The translations under genes and the position numbers were made by a program. The notes below the pieces were generated by a model that saw only the letters and a program-made list of their open reading frames with translations, was not told where the DNA came from and made no database searches. From Fomes fomentarius (taxonomy: Eukaryota > Basidiomycota > Agaricomycetes > Polyporales > Polyporaceae), in assembly GCA_022606135.1 (NCBI GenBank), contig JABYQN010000002.1, forward strand, positions 1,984,001-2,048,000: a stretch of DNA of 64,000 bases, in the 5' to 3' direction. This document shows positions 24,312 through 35,300 of this stretch, piece after piece. How positions within the stretch are numbered: the stretch's first letter is position 1; the number at the start of each line of letters is the position of its first letter.

Positions 24312-26657
24312 CTAGTATGCGAAGCGGAAGTTCAACTTGGCGTTCCCCTACAAATAGGATTAGTAGGTCCATACCGAAGTTGTGACAGTGATGAACATAC
24401 CTCATCCTTTTTGGAATCTAGGTATTCTTGTTGTTGCTTCTCCAAACATGTTAGATGCTTCATAGGAAGAGAGCAGTCCAAGTCGCTTGCCTTAGCTGTC
24501 CAGGAGTCCCAGATTCTGTCCCTGCGCTTGTTGATCCTGGTGTAGAACAGGTGCGTGAAGAGGTACAGAACCATGTTCATCACCGCAATGGCGATAAGGT
24601 CACGATTCCCCCGTTTGTCTACGTCATTTCGCTCAGTCGTACGGATATATCTTCCGTAGCACAGTACTCACAAAGAGGCTATAGCGCACAGTTCCGGCGA
24701 TAGTCAGTAGCGTGCCCGCTGTCAGTTGGTGTCATGCGTACTTTGTCGTCATCTCGATATATATTTGCCTGAGAGCCCAGATAGATCAGCACCATTGAAC
24801 TGTAGTATCAGCGCCACCATTGCTCACCTGGATAATGCCACTAGCTTGCACGAACATATTGTATATTGACGCGGAGACCGTGCGGGTACCAACGGCATAT
24901 GAGTTGGTTGACGCCCATGCAACCTGCACAGGATGCACAGAGGGATAGCCAACTATCAACGTAACGACGGCGAAGTAAATCCACTGTGACGTATTCTCGG
25001 TGAAGGTATAAAGAGCAATTAGAAGCGGGAGCGCCCAGAATTGCAGAATGACCGATACGATGATACGACTGTCGACGATCTCACTGAGATAACAGACCGC
25101 AAGTTGCAGGACTGCGCCAAGGACCTTCGATGGGATACTGAGGAGGTTAGACTGGGTGGTGGTGTATCCGAGGTTGCGTAGCGAGAGCGTCAAATACGTT
25201 TGTGGAGGTCCGATGGGAACTGCAGATGATGTCAGGGGCTAGATGTATACTAGGCATGCAACACATACTTTGGAAGACGAGACCCAGGATGTAGATGGGC
25301 CACATGCGCCAGTCCTTCAGAATCGTCCAAATCTTCTTCACTGATAGACCCTGCCGGTTGTGCATGTTGGACTTTGACGGATCGTCTCTGAGAACACGGT
25401 TGACCATAATGATCTCTTCTCTATCGCGTGATAAGTCCAGTGAGCAACGTAGAGCGCATCGTAACCGACCTTTCTGTAAACCATCCGTTTGGCCTGAACC
25501 AAGCTTTGGTCTGTGTGGGACTAGGTGGCATCATGAAGAATGACGCGATGCCGATACCAAGCGTCAACACTCCCTCAATAAGGAACAGATACCGCCAGCC
25601 CGCTCTTCCGCCGACGCCGCGCAGGCGCAACAACCCGGTTGCCATGAATGCACCCAAGATTTCGGCGAAATAGTTGGAGACCCAGAACCATGCCAGACGT
25701 ACGGGGACTGCATGACTATTGCTCAGCGCACTTGTAAGCAGACAAACAGTATAGAGAACTCACGTTCAGTCTTGGTGTAGAAGTATGATAGATAGAGAAT
25801 GACATCTGGAATGAAGCCCCCCTGTAAGAATCCGAGGAGGCACCTAGTTGATCAGTGAGCAGCGTTACCGGGAGGAACCGTGATACGATACCTCGTGGCA
25901 AGGAAGCTTGCCCTCCCATTCAACCAGAACTGCCCGATACAGACGAAGCTCCACAACAACATCTGCACAATATGAAATCTGGATTCAATCTGGCAACACG
26001 CGTGCTCACCCACCTGGGTAGGAATCCAGACATCGGGTCCGACACGCTTCGACACGAGTTGCGAGGGAAGTTCCGCAATTAAGAAGCACAACTGTCGCAA
26101 GATCAGCCATCTTCGTTTGTAAACGCGAAGCCGGACTCAACAAACCTTGAAGAGAGTGTTACCAAGATTGAAGTCGTTCGTCGTGAGACCGAGGTCCGGC
26201 AAGAAATTATCCGTGTTCGCCTGGAGAAGATTCGTGCGGTCGAGGTCGAGGCTGAAGAACATGATAAAGGCCCAAACCATGATATACTTGTCGATCTTCC
26301 GAACGACACGCTGGAAGAGATACCGTCAAGAACCTCCAACGAGTGACGGAGAACTACATTACTCACATACTCTTCCCGCCATGTCCAGCGTGCGGACGGA
26401 TCGAAACGGTGTGCGTTCTCCCAGACAACAGGAGGCCGGTATATCTCGAGGGTCACCGAGTCGTCGAAGACCGAGGGCTGTGTTGCGATGCTATCGAGTC
26501 CATGCTTTGGTCTGCGCCAGAAACTCCTTCCCTGTGTGGAAACAGGAGCACCGAGAGTGGGAACTTCAACGATGACGTTGACCCCTTCCCGCTTGTTGAT
26601 AGAACCCGAATCGGAGCTTTCAGTGACGTAGAGGGACTTGACGGGGACGGTCGACAT
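24312..26657 (-). CDS. MFS transporter C (Dal5/anion:cation symporter type)
   Basis: Third tandem paralogue, starting [16 protein letters not shown]. The head contains [20 protein letters not shown] and [20 protein letters not shown]. Membrane signatures include [17 protein letters not shown] in helix 1, [63 protein letters not shown] and [20 protein letters not shown]. The 27-nt exon is 24742-24768 (ANIYRDDDK) and the 7-nt exon 24672-24678 (sense CCTCTTT). The last exons encode a variant EYLDSKKDE and [11 protein letters not shown]. The exon before EYLDSKKDE follows an intron with a weaker acceptor than in its sisters. It looks intact and is most like transporters B and D. Substrate unknown. 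Confidence 0.88.
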
Positions 26658-26716
26658 CACAGGAAAAGCTGTAAGAGTAGGGAAGACTGCCCGCCATCTG
26701 GGGCTCTTCTTTCTTT

Positions 26717-26725
26717 GCTCTTATA
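26717..26725 (-). promoter_or_regulatory. TATAAGAGC core box of transporter C
   Basis: Reads TATAAGAGC on the coding strand, 60 bases before the start codon, as in transporters B and D. Confidence 0.65.
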
Positions 26726-26824
26726 ATACTTGCATGGGCGACAGGGAGACAGCTCTAGTATCGCGGTTCGTTGACACGGGGTGAGAATATATGCTCGGAA
26801 GAAATCACGCATAGCAGCGAAAGA

Positions 26825-26841
26825 TGGCGACATGTCTTCCC
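26825..26841 (-). promoter_or_regulatory. Shared upstream block of transporter C
   Basis: The plus strand reads TGGCGACATGTCTTCCC about 168 bases before the start codon, a one-to-two base variant of the block before transporters B and D. Confidence 0.5.
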
Positions 26842-26925
26842 TGGGGGTAGGTTTGCAGAGAAAACGTTCCGTCTCGCGGCAGCGCAGTTGGTACACAAAG
26901 GAAAGCCGGCGAGGCGCTGTCATGA

Positions 26926-26947
26926 CACGTGTGACACAACTGTCACA
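26926..26947. promoter_or_regulatory. E-box plus inverted repeat upstream of transporter C
   Basis: A CACGTG hexamer overlaps a perfect 7-bp inverted repeat, TGTGACA and TGTCACA, separated by CAAC. CACGTG is the core site of Cbf1-like bHLH factors in fungi, which act on sulfur metabolism among others. A role here is inference. Confidence 0.35.
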
Positions 26948-27216
26948 CCAGCGGTAAGCGATGGTTTACAACGCGCGCGATGGCAGCGCTCAAGCTCAAG
27001 CTCGACCCCAGCAGAGGTTCATGGAGGTAATGTGAGGAATGTGAGGCAGCATGGCTTGAGCTCGATCTCAACGTCGAGAACGCTGTAGAGTCTGTGTCTT
27101 GCCAGTTGCATCAAAATGTCGCTTGAAAGTGTAGTACAAACTATAGCATGAGAAGAAAAGCATTGCCGTAGGCACCTTTGTTTGACTGCTATAGATACAA
27201 TATACCGAGCTGGTTC

Positions 27217-29609
27217 TCAGTACGCGAAGCGGAAGTTAACCTTGGCGTTGCCCTGCAAGTAGGTATCTCGAGTCAAGCCTGAGTGATAACTTATGAGTCA
27301 TGGAGATGAACGTACTTCATCCTTGGTCGTATCCAGATATTCTTGTTGTTCCTGAAGAGACAGTGTCAGATCATTCGCCGAAAGAGGATGACGCATGTCG
27401 GCTACCTTGGCTGTCCAAGAGTCCCAGATTCTTTCCCTACGTTTATTGATGCCTCTGTAGAACAGGTACGAGAACAAGTACAGGACCATGTTCATCAAGC
27501 AGATTGCGATGAGGACACGGTTTCCCCGTTTGTCTGTGTGACAACTGTCAGCAAAGCGCTGAACGCAGTCTCCCGCCAGAGGACTTACAAAGCGGCTAGT
27601 ACACATGGGGGCCGGGGGAGTGAGAATAAGTAACGTTAGGTGCTGTCAGAAGTGTGTCATGCGCACCTTATCGTCGTCTCGATAAATATTGGACTAGAAT
27701 AGAAAGAAGTACGTCAGTTACAATGGATCACGGCATCGCCACGCGCTTGTACGTACCCCAATGATACCACCGGCCTGAACGAACATGTTGTATATTGATG
27801 CCGAGACCGTGCGCGTCCCGACACTGTAGGAGTTTGTCGATGCCCACGCCACTTGCACAGGGTGCACGTAAGGGAAGCCAGCGATCAAGGTGACGACAGC
27901 GAAGTATACCCATGGCGATGTTTGCTCCGTGAAGGTGTACAAAGCGATGAGCAGGGGAAGTGCCCAGACCTGCAACAGGGCGAGGGCAGTGATGCGACTG
28001 TCGATGATTTCGCTGAGGTAGCAGAACGCGACCAGTAGGACCATGCCAAGGACCTTCGACGGGATACTGAGGAGGTTGGACTGCGTGGTGGTGTATCCCA
28101 GATGGCGAAGTGAGAGTGTCAAGTACGTCTGAGGTGGGTTGACAGGTACTGAGACAGACGTCAGCACAAAACACCTGGCTGCACGTAGAAGACACGCACC
28201 CATGAACACAATTCCCAGGACGTAGATGGGCCACATCCGCCAGTCCTTGAGGATCGTCCAGATCTTCTTCACTGACAGACCCTCGCGATTGTGCATGTTG
28301 GACTTCGACGGGTCGTCCCTAAGGACACGGTTGACTATGATGAGTTCCTCTCTAGAGAACGGTGAGTAGCGAACATGTGTCGAAGGAGAGCACAACTGAC
28401 CTCTCGCTGAACCACCCCTTCGGCCTGAACCAGGCCTTTGTCTGCGTTGGACTAGGCGGCATCATGAAGAAAGAGGCGATACCGACACCAAGGGTTAATG
28501 CGCCTTCGATGAGGAACAGATATCGCCAGCCGGCCCTTCCGCCAACACCGCGCAGGCGCAACAGACCGGTAGCAATGAACGCGCCAATGATCTCAGCAAG
28601 ATAGTTCGAGACCCAGAACCAAGCCAGACGGAGGGGAACTGCGCGAGACTGGTCACACCGCAGACAAGATGGAGAAGTCGAGGCGAACTACTCACGTTCT
28701 GACTTGGTGTAGAAGTAGGAGAGGTAGAGAATCACATCTGGAATGAAGCCGCCCTGCATGAACCCGAGAAGGCACCTACACGAAGCTAAGCAGCTAGGAC
28801 ATTGAGGGAACGTGCGGGGTACATACCGCGTGGCGAGGAAGCTCGCCCTCCCATTGAGCCAAAATTGACCGATACAGACGAAGCTCCACAGCACCATCTG
28901 CAGTGCATCACACTGAGTCTTGTGTGTTGCGACGATCGCATGTATGTATGCGTACCTGACTGGGAATCCAAACATCGGGACCGACACGCTTCGAGATGAG
29001 TTGGGACGGAAGCTCCGCGATCAAGAAGCACAACTGTCGCGGGATCAACAAACTCTATTTAGAACATATGAAGTTAATCACGTACCTTGAACAGCGTGTT
29101 ACCAAGGTTGAAATCGTCCGTTGTGAGACCAAGGTCTGGCAAGAAGTTGTCCGTGTTGGCCTGAGATATATTCGACCGGTCGAGGTCGAGGCTGAAGAAC
29201 ATGACACAGGCCCATATCATGATATACAGGTCTATCTTGCGAAGAACCCGCTGCAGGAGTAATGTTCATGCTGATGGACAAGCTCATGGAACTCGGACTA
29301 ACTCACGTATTCTTCACGCCATGTCCAGCGGGCGGCCGGATCGAAGCGGTGAACGTTTTCCCAGACAGCAGGCGGGCGGTAGATCTCGAGAGTAGCAGGA
29401 TCGTCAAAGACAGACGGCTGAGTCGCTACGCTGTCGAGCTCATGCTTTGGCCTGCGCCAAAAGGTCCTCTTCTGTGTGGAAACGGGGGCTCCGAGAGTAG
29501 GAACTTCGATGACGCTCTCAGTCGGACTAACTCCCTTGTTGATAGACCCCGAGTCCGAGCCTTCGGTGGCTGTTTTGGTGTAGACGGACTTGATGGGAAC
29601 GGTCGACAT
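27217..29609 (-). CDS. MFS transporter D (Dal5/anion:cation symporter type)
   Basis: Fourth tandem paralogue and the one modelled completely: 13 exons (29609-29307, 29250-29086, 29033-28956, 28897-28827, 28775-28696, 28638-28401, 28351-28200, 28148-27757, 27693-27667, 27595-27589, 27533-27406, 27351-27316, 27252-27217) join in frame to 570 residues. The head ends [21 protein letters not shown]. Then come [99 protein letters not shown] and [20 protein letters not shown]. The 27-nt exon encodes SNIYRDDDK and the 7-nt exon CCGCTTT supplies Pro-Leu and the first base of Tyr. The C-terminal tail is cytosolic and basic ([13 protein letters not shown]). Family function is proton-coupled uptake of small organic anions; the actual substrate is not visible. 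Confidence 0.9.
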
Positions 29610-29669
29610 CGTAGAAGGAGCTGAGAGGACCTGCCAAGCTGCGCGTCATTCTTGCCCCCTCGCTTGTCA

Positions 29670-29678
29670 GCTCTTATA
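29670..29678 (-). promoter_or_regulatory. TATAAGAGC core box of transporter D
   Basis: Reads TATAAGAGC on the coding strand, 61 bases before the start codon, as in transporters B and C. Confidence 0.65.
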
Positions 29679-29803
29679 CTATGCAATATCCGGCGGGTGG
29701 GAGAGGACAGCAGCAAACCCGGATGGTATCAGTTTCTCGACATAGGGTGGGAGGATTTGCCAACCCATGCGAGAATGCGATAATTGCGCACTGCAGTGGA
29801 GGA

Positions 29804-29820
29804 TGGCGACATTCCTTCCC
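29804..29820 (-). promoter_or_regulatory. Shared upstream block of transporter D
   Basis: The plus strand reads TGGCGACATTCCTTCCC about 195 bases before the start codon, matching the blocks upstream of transporters B and C. Confidence 0.5.
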
Positions 29821-29877
29821 TCGGAAGTTGATCTTGCTACTTACCGTACACGGCGTCACGCTGGCCGTGTGGCCGGC

Positions 29878-29891
29878 CACGTGACAGTCAC
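29878..29891. promoter_or_regulatory. E-box and GTGACAGTCAC palindrome upstream of transporter D
   Basis: CACGTG at 29878-29883 runs into the perfect palindrome GTGACAGTCAC at 29881-29891, about 270 bases before the start. Transporter C has a comparable CACGTG plus GTGACA/TGTCAC arrangement at 26926-26947. A shared bHLH-type control is possible but unproven. Confidence 0.35.
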
Positions 29892-30080
29892 AGTTTGCTT
29901 ATCGTAGCCTTATGGCCCCCCTTTATGGCAGTTGAACGCAAACAGTGCGTGAGTGATATCGATACATCTACACATTCGCAATTGCAGCTTTCTATTCCCT
30001 CACCGACGTGGCATTCCGCGTCCTCTCCCTCGGAGTGCCCGCTGCGCTGTGCCTGGAGGAGCCTTTGGGCCTGCATTTTG

Positions 30081-32066
30081 CTAGGCGTCGGATACATAAG
30101 TCACAGATTGCGATCTCGGAAACATGGACGCCCTTACCGCTTCGCTTTGCGGGGCCCGCACAGTCTCGTCAACACTCAAAATCAAGCACGCTGCTTCTGT
30201 CGCGCTGTTGATGGCATTAACTTTGACGAGGCTCGGCTCCCATACGAACGCATCGAGGTTGTTACGGATGCCCTCCGCGCCGTCGACATCGACACCGAAC
30301 CACTTCTCGCCATTCGCGTGCTTCATGCGCAGCTTGTTCAGGATGTCGGTGGAATCTAGACCGGCGTTGTCACATATCTGCCGGGGGATCACTTCGAGCG
30401 CTTTTGCAAATGCAATCATCACCAATTGGAGCTTCCCCGGAATGGACAAGGCGTGCTTTCGAATGCGGGACGATAGGTCCAACTTTCAGCCAGAGCGGAA
30501 TGTCAACGCTAGCTTCTACTAGGAAGAATGCTGAACTGTCGTACCTCGATGGCGCCTCCTCCCGCAACAATGTCGCCGTTCTTTACTGCTCGTTTGACCA
30601 CCATGATAGCATCGTGCAGACTGCGTTCGACTTCCTCGATGAACTGCTCCGCGCCACCCCGAAGGATGAGCGTACATGTCTTGGCCTTTGGGCACTCTGT
30701 GAAGAAGTTGTACCGCTCGCCACCAATCTGTTTCTCCTCATAGTACCCACACGTCCCAAGGTGCTCCCGCTTTATATCCGAGCATGTTGACTGGATGGAA
30801 CCGCCGACCGCCTGGACCACTCGCGTGAGGTCATCAGCAGGCACACGGCCCGCGCAGAAGATGTCTCGGTCAGCAAACCACTGTGTCGCGAGATCGCCGA
30901 TCGGAAGTTTGCTGAGCACGACCTTAGCTCCCGTCTTCTCAATGGCCTCGAGTTTGCGGTAGATGATCTCCCACTCGGCGTCGACAATCGCCTGGTAGTC
31001 CGACACATGCTCGACGCGGACCTCTGCGTTGTCCTTCTCCGCCTTCAACTCGAGCTCGACGTTTAGATTGAGGATGAGCGGGTTGCGGAACGACTTGGGC
31101 TGCTGTTCCGCACCAGCGTAGGTGAACGTCTTTTTGAACGCGACTCCGTTCACGAGTAGCGAATCCTGCATGCCTCCGCCCGGGATCTTCTTGACGCCGA
31201 TGAGATTCTCGTTGAGATCCTCCTGGTCAAGAGAATGTACGGCTTCTACCACCATATTCGAGAAGAACGGCTTTTCTGAGTGAATGAGCTTGGACGACAT
31301 CGATGTCGACGCGCACTTGAGGAGTAGGGATCGGAACTTCCTGTAGAAGGGATGGAGGTAACGTGTGTAGGACGGGTGAACTGGAACTTACTCAGGATCC
31401 GACTTGTCGACAGTTATCTGGACAGACTGGACATGTTCTACGGCCTAGATAGCTGGTCAGAATACACACATACGGACCGGAGCATGACGAGCAATTAAGC
31501 AAATTTTGAAATAAACACATGAAGGTGACATGATGATGCGGGGACATGCCAAGGTGAAAGAGGAATGCCACAGTGCAAGGTATCGACCCAATGAGAGGAA
31601 GAATTACACACCAAATCTGCAGCTTTCCTGAACCCCTTCATGATGATATGCGGACTAACGCCCTCCTCAATGTAACCCCGAACCTCCTTCAACAGTTGCG
31701 CGGCCAGTAGGACAACACTCGTAGTCCCGTCGCCGACCTCCGCATCTTGAGCACGGGCAATGTCGACGAGGGTACGCGCGGCAGGGTGTACAATATCGAG
31801 AAGTTTGAGGATGGTAGCACCATCGTTGGTGATCTGAGCCTCGCCCCGCTCGTTGACGATCAGCTTGTCCATCCCGCGCGGTCCAAGTGTACTGGATAGT
31901 GTTTCCGCGATCGCGAGACATGCCGAGATATTCGATAGAAGCTGAGGCTTTCCTTGCGAGGTGTCCGTCCCCTCTTTGAGGAGGACCACTGTCGGTTGCT
32001 GTGCACTGTGAGTCAATGTTCCGGCTGATTGGTACTTCAACATACCATGGGCAATCCTCGCTGCAT
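30081..32066 (-). CDS. CCT7: T-complex protein 1 subunit eta (CCT7 chaperonin)
   Basis: Eta subunit of the cytosolic TRiC/CCT ring that folds actin, tubulin and other proteins using ATP. Five exons (32066-32046, 31998-31612, 31444-31392, 31340-30545, 30482-30081) give 552 residues, the normal length. The first exon encodes only MQRGLPM; the second starts [16 protein letters not shown], the eta hallmark. ATP-site motifs [30 protein letters not shown] and [10 protein letters not shown] are intact. The apical domain contains [22 protein letters not shown] and the later GGGAIE motif joins [11 protein letters not shown] across the last intron. The C-terminus after [11 protein letters not shown] is a variable tail, here ending TYVSDA rather than the Gly/Arg-rich end known in some relatives. 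Its start lies 248 bases from the divergent Rad5 gene. Confidence 0.95.
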
Positions 32067-32314
32067 TTTGAACCGAGGAGTAGAAGGAAGGAGGAGTGGT
32101 CGAAGCAAAGACAAATCTGCAGGTAAGTACACCCGATCGTCTCGAGCACAGTGTGACCCGTGAGAGCTACCTTCTTATCATGGAAATTTGGGAGATTGCC
32201 GGTGTTTGTACGTGTCGACGCGTCTGACCCGCGTATGTGGCTGTAATATGCGACGCGACTCCGAGTCGACGCGTCTCGATCAGCCCTCAGCTCGTCCCTT
32301 TCTCTGACCTTGCC

Positions 32315-35300
32315 ATGTCCGTTGACGACGAACGACCTATGTTCTTCGCTAGCTCTGAAGACGAAGATATGGTTCATGAAGCCCAGGCTCCTGACAAAGC
32401 CTTGGTTGCCAGCGGGGTTTTTGAAGAAGCCACGGGTGCAGCAAGCCTTGCATTACGCCCGCGTTCTCCCACCCAGAAACCGTTGTTCTTCGCAGACAGC
32501 GACGACGAAGAACCCACCAGCTACAGGCCGCAAGCAGCTGCACAGTCCATATTTGCAGGAGTTGATGCAGACACTGAATTGTCGGACGTGGAGATGCCGG
32601 AGTTCGTTGAGGTGCCTCGAGCGTCGAGCGTGTCTAGTACGTCCTCAGGACTGCACGATTCACCCGCCTCCTTGTCTTCCCCTTTACCTGCTTGCCCACA
32701 CGTCGATGAACCACCTCCGAAGAAGAGAAAGATCTCTCCTGAACTTGCGCCTCCTACTAACCACGACTCGATATATCTGGGGTACTTCCTTGTCGACAAC
32801 GCATGGAGTACGGTCAAAGGGTCAGGGTATATCAAGCACGGTGACGAGATTTGCATTGAACGTGATGACCCCGACGTGCCCCCGCCTCCACCTTCGAAAA
32901 AGCCTGCTAAGAAGGATAAAGGGAAGGATGGCAAAAAGCAGCTCACTATTGCCAATATGTTCAAGCCTGCTCCCGCGAAACCTAACAAGAAGAAGAAGGA
33001 TTCTGTTGTGCGCATCACCAACTCGCGAGGCTTTGGTGCGCGTTTCTAACTCCTTCAGACATCATCCCTTTCGAGTATGCCTACTGACCCATCCATAGAG
33101 TTCGGCCGTCTACCACAAGATGTCGCGTCTTGGGTATCTCGGCTTTTGGATCTTGGTATGTTTTGTCGTTGCTCTGCAATCCGTCTAGTTGTCCCTGACC
33201 GTCCATAATAGACATTGTCGAGTTTCGCAAATGCACGATGGTGGACTGCCCAGCGAAGCTTTCCACTGGTGCGGATTTGATCCTGTCGCTCTCAGTATAC
33301 ATGAAAACGTCGGCATTTCAATCACCCAAAATCACTTCGGACGAGAATGCAAAAATCATGTTCAATGAAGGTCAAGAGACAGAGGCCGAGCAAATACTAC
33401 GAGAACGGAAGCGTTCACTTCTCAGCTTGTTCAAGCGGATCAACCTGAAGCCGCGGAAAGGCAACAACATTTTGAGTAGCAAGCTGGATCAAGAAGACTT
33501 GGCACTTCTATCACAGCGTCCCAATATCCCTAAGCAGACGCAAGCGACATCTTCGGGCAACGGGGAGGACGAGGATGGTGAAGGCGATATCACCGAGGAC
33601 CAGATCGATCTCATATACAAGAAGTGTGTTTGCCATACTGCTCTTCGTGATTGGGCAAATGGGACTGACGTCGTTGAAGGGCACAGCAAAACGACAGCAA
33701 GCTCGGAGAGATGGAACCTGCTGACACGTTCACGCTCAAGCTGAGAGGCTACCAGAAACAAGCCTTGATGTAGGTGTAGCTCGTGGGTGTCGTCGAATTC
33801 GAAGGGTGACTGGCATATATCAGGTGGATGCATTCTATCGAGACTGGTGCTGCCTCCGCTCGTGAGGCGAAGTCTATGCATCCCCTTTGGAAAGAGTAGG
33901 TCATTGCTCGGCTATGTTCCTTGATTCCCAGCTGACCTGGTTTGTGTTAGATACGTCTTACCTTTCGATCCTAACGACGACACGATTGACCTCACTGTTG
34001 AAGAACGATCCTTTTACTTCAACGAGTACTCAGGAGAACTCAGTCTCCAGTTTCCAAAGGCTGAGCGGAAGTGCAAGGGAGGAATTCTAGCGTATGTCCT
34101 GTCTTCTGATTCCTCGTCCTCACTCACTGACATTTACGGATGCCATAGTGATGGTAACGTCGCTTGCATCCACATCATGAGTCTGAATGATTTAGTGACA
34201 GCACCGCTTGTTGCGCATCAATTTCATTCGCAGAAAGTACGTTTTTCGTCTCACCCGATATGCAGGAAACAAGAGAGGCTGATGATCAGTGAACAGTGGG
34301 GATGGGAAAAACGATCATGCTTTCCGCCCTCATCCAAACAGCCAGGGAGCCCGAACCTCCTGCCGAGGCGATTTTCAACGCTTCCAGCAAAGCAAAGCAA
34401 CTCCGGCTCAACAATGCCTTCCGTGTTGTACAGAAACCGGTGCCTCAGCAACGTAAGGGGCCAGCCGCGACGCTGATCGTCGCTCCGACGTCCTTACTTG
34501 CCCAGTGGGCAGAGGAGCTACAGCGATCGAGTGATCCAGACACCATGAAGGTGCTCGTGTGGCACGGCCAGAACAGACTAGACTTGGACTCTGCAGTTGA
34601 AGATGACGGTGTCATCAATGTTGTGGTAACCTCCTACGGGACATTGGTGTCGGAACATACTAGGCATGAAAAGCAGTCGTCGTCCGTCTTCGAAGGTACC
34701 TCATTTGGTGTATTCGGATTCTTTGTCCTCGGAGACTGATTTTTACCCTGCTAGTCGAATGGCTACGTATGTGTGCTTGAACACGCAATATGAGAAACGA
34801 GCTCAATATACTATAGGCGTCGTTTTGGACGAAGCACATCACTGCAAGTCTCGGAATAGCAAGACCGCGAAGGCTGTATGCGCCCTGCGTGCTCGCAGAC
34901 GGTGGGCTGTCACCGGTACTCCGATTGTCAACCGCCTGGAGGACCTGTATTCGCTCTTGTGCGTCTTTTCTTCAACCGATACGCTTCTCTCCTGACATTC
35001 ACGTTCATGCACTGCAGAAAGTTTCTCGATTTCGCTCCTTGGTCGAATTATACCTTCTTCCGCTCGTGAGTGAAGGTCGTCATGACTAGCCAGTGCAATT
35101 GGCTTACTTGTTACGAAGCTTCATCACGTTGCCTTTCCTCGCTCGGGACCGTAAGGCTGTAGAGGTCGTACAGATCATTCTTGAAAGTGTTCTACTGCGT
35201 CGCGAGAAAGACATGCTGGACTCAGATGGCAAGAGAATAGTTCAACTGCCGCCAAAGGAGGTACGCGTCTCTGCGTCCATGACCGCAGTGGCGGGGATTC

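Larger units (their letters stand above)
26658..27216. other. Promoter region of transporter C
   Basis: 559 bases between transporter C start and transporter D stop. It holds the conserved core box and upstream block, a CACGTG hexamer at 26926-26931 and an inverted repeat TGTGACA-CAAC-TGTCACA at 26930-26947. Confidence 0.55.
29610..30080. other. Promoter region of transporter D
   Basis: 471 bases between the transporter D start and the Cct7 stop. Conserved promoter boxes are listed separately. The remainder holds no recognisable gene. Confidence 0.55.
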
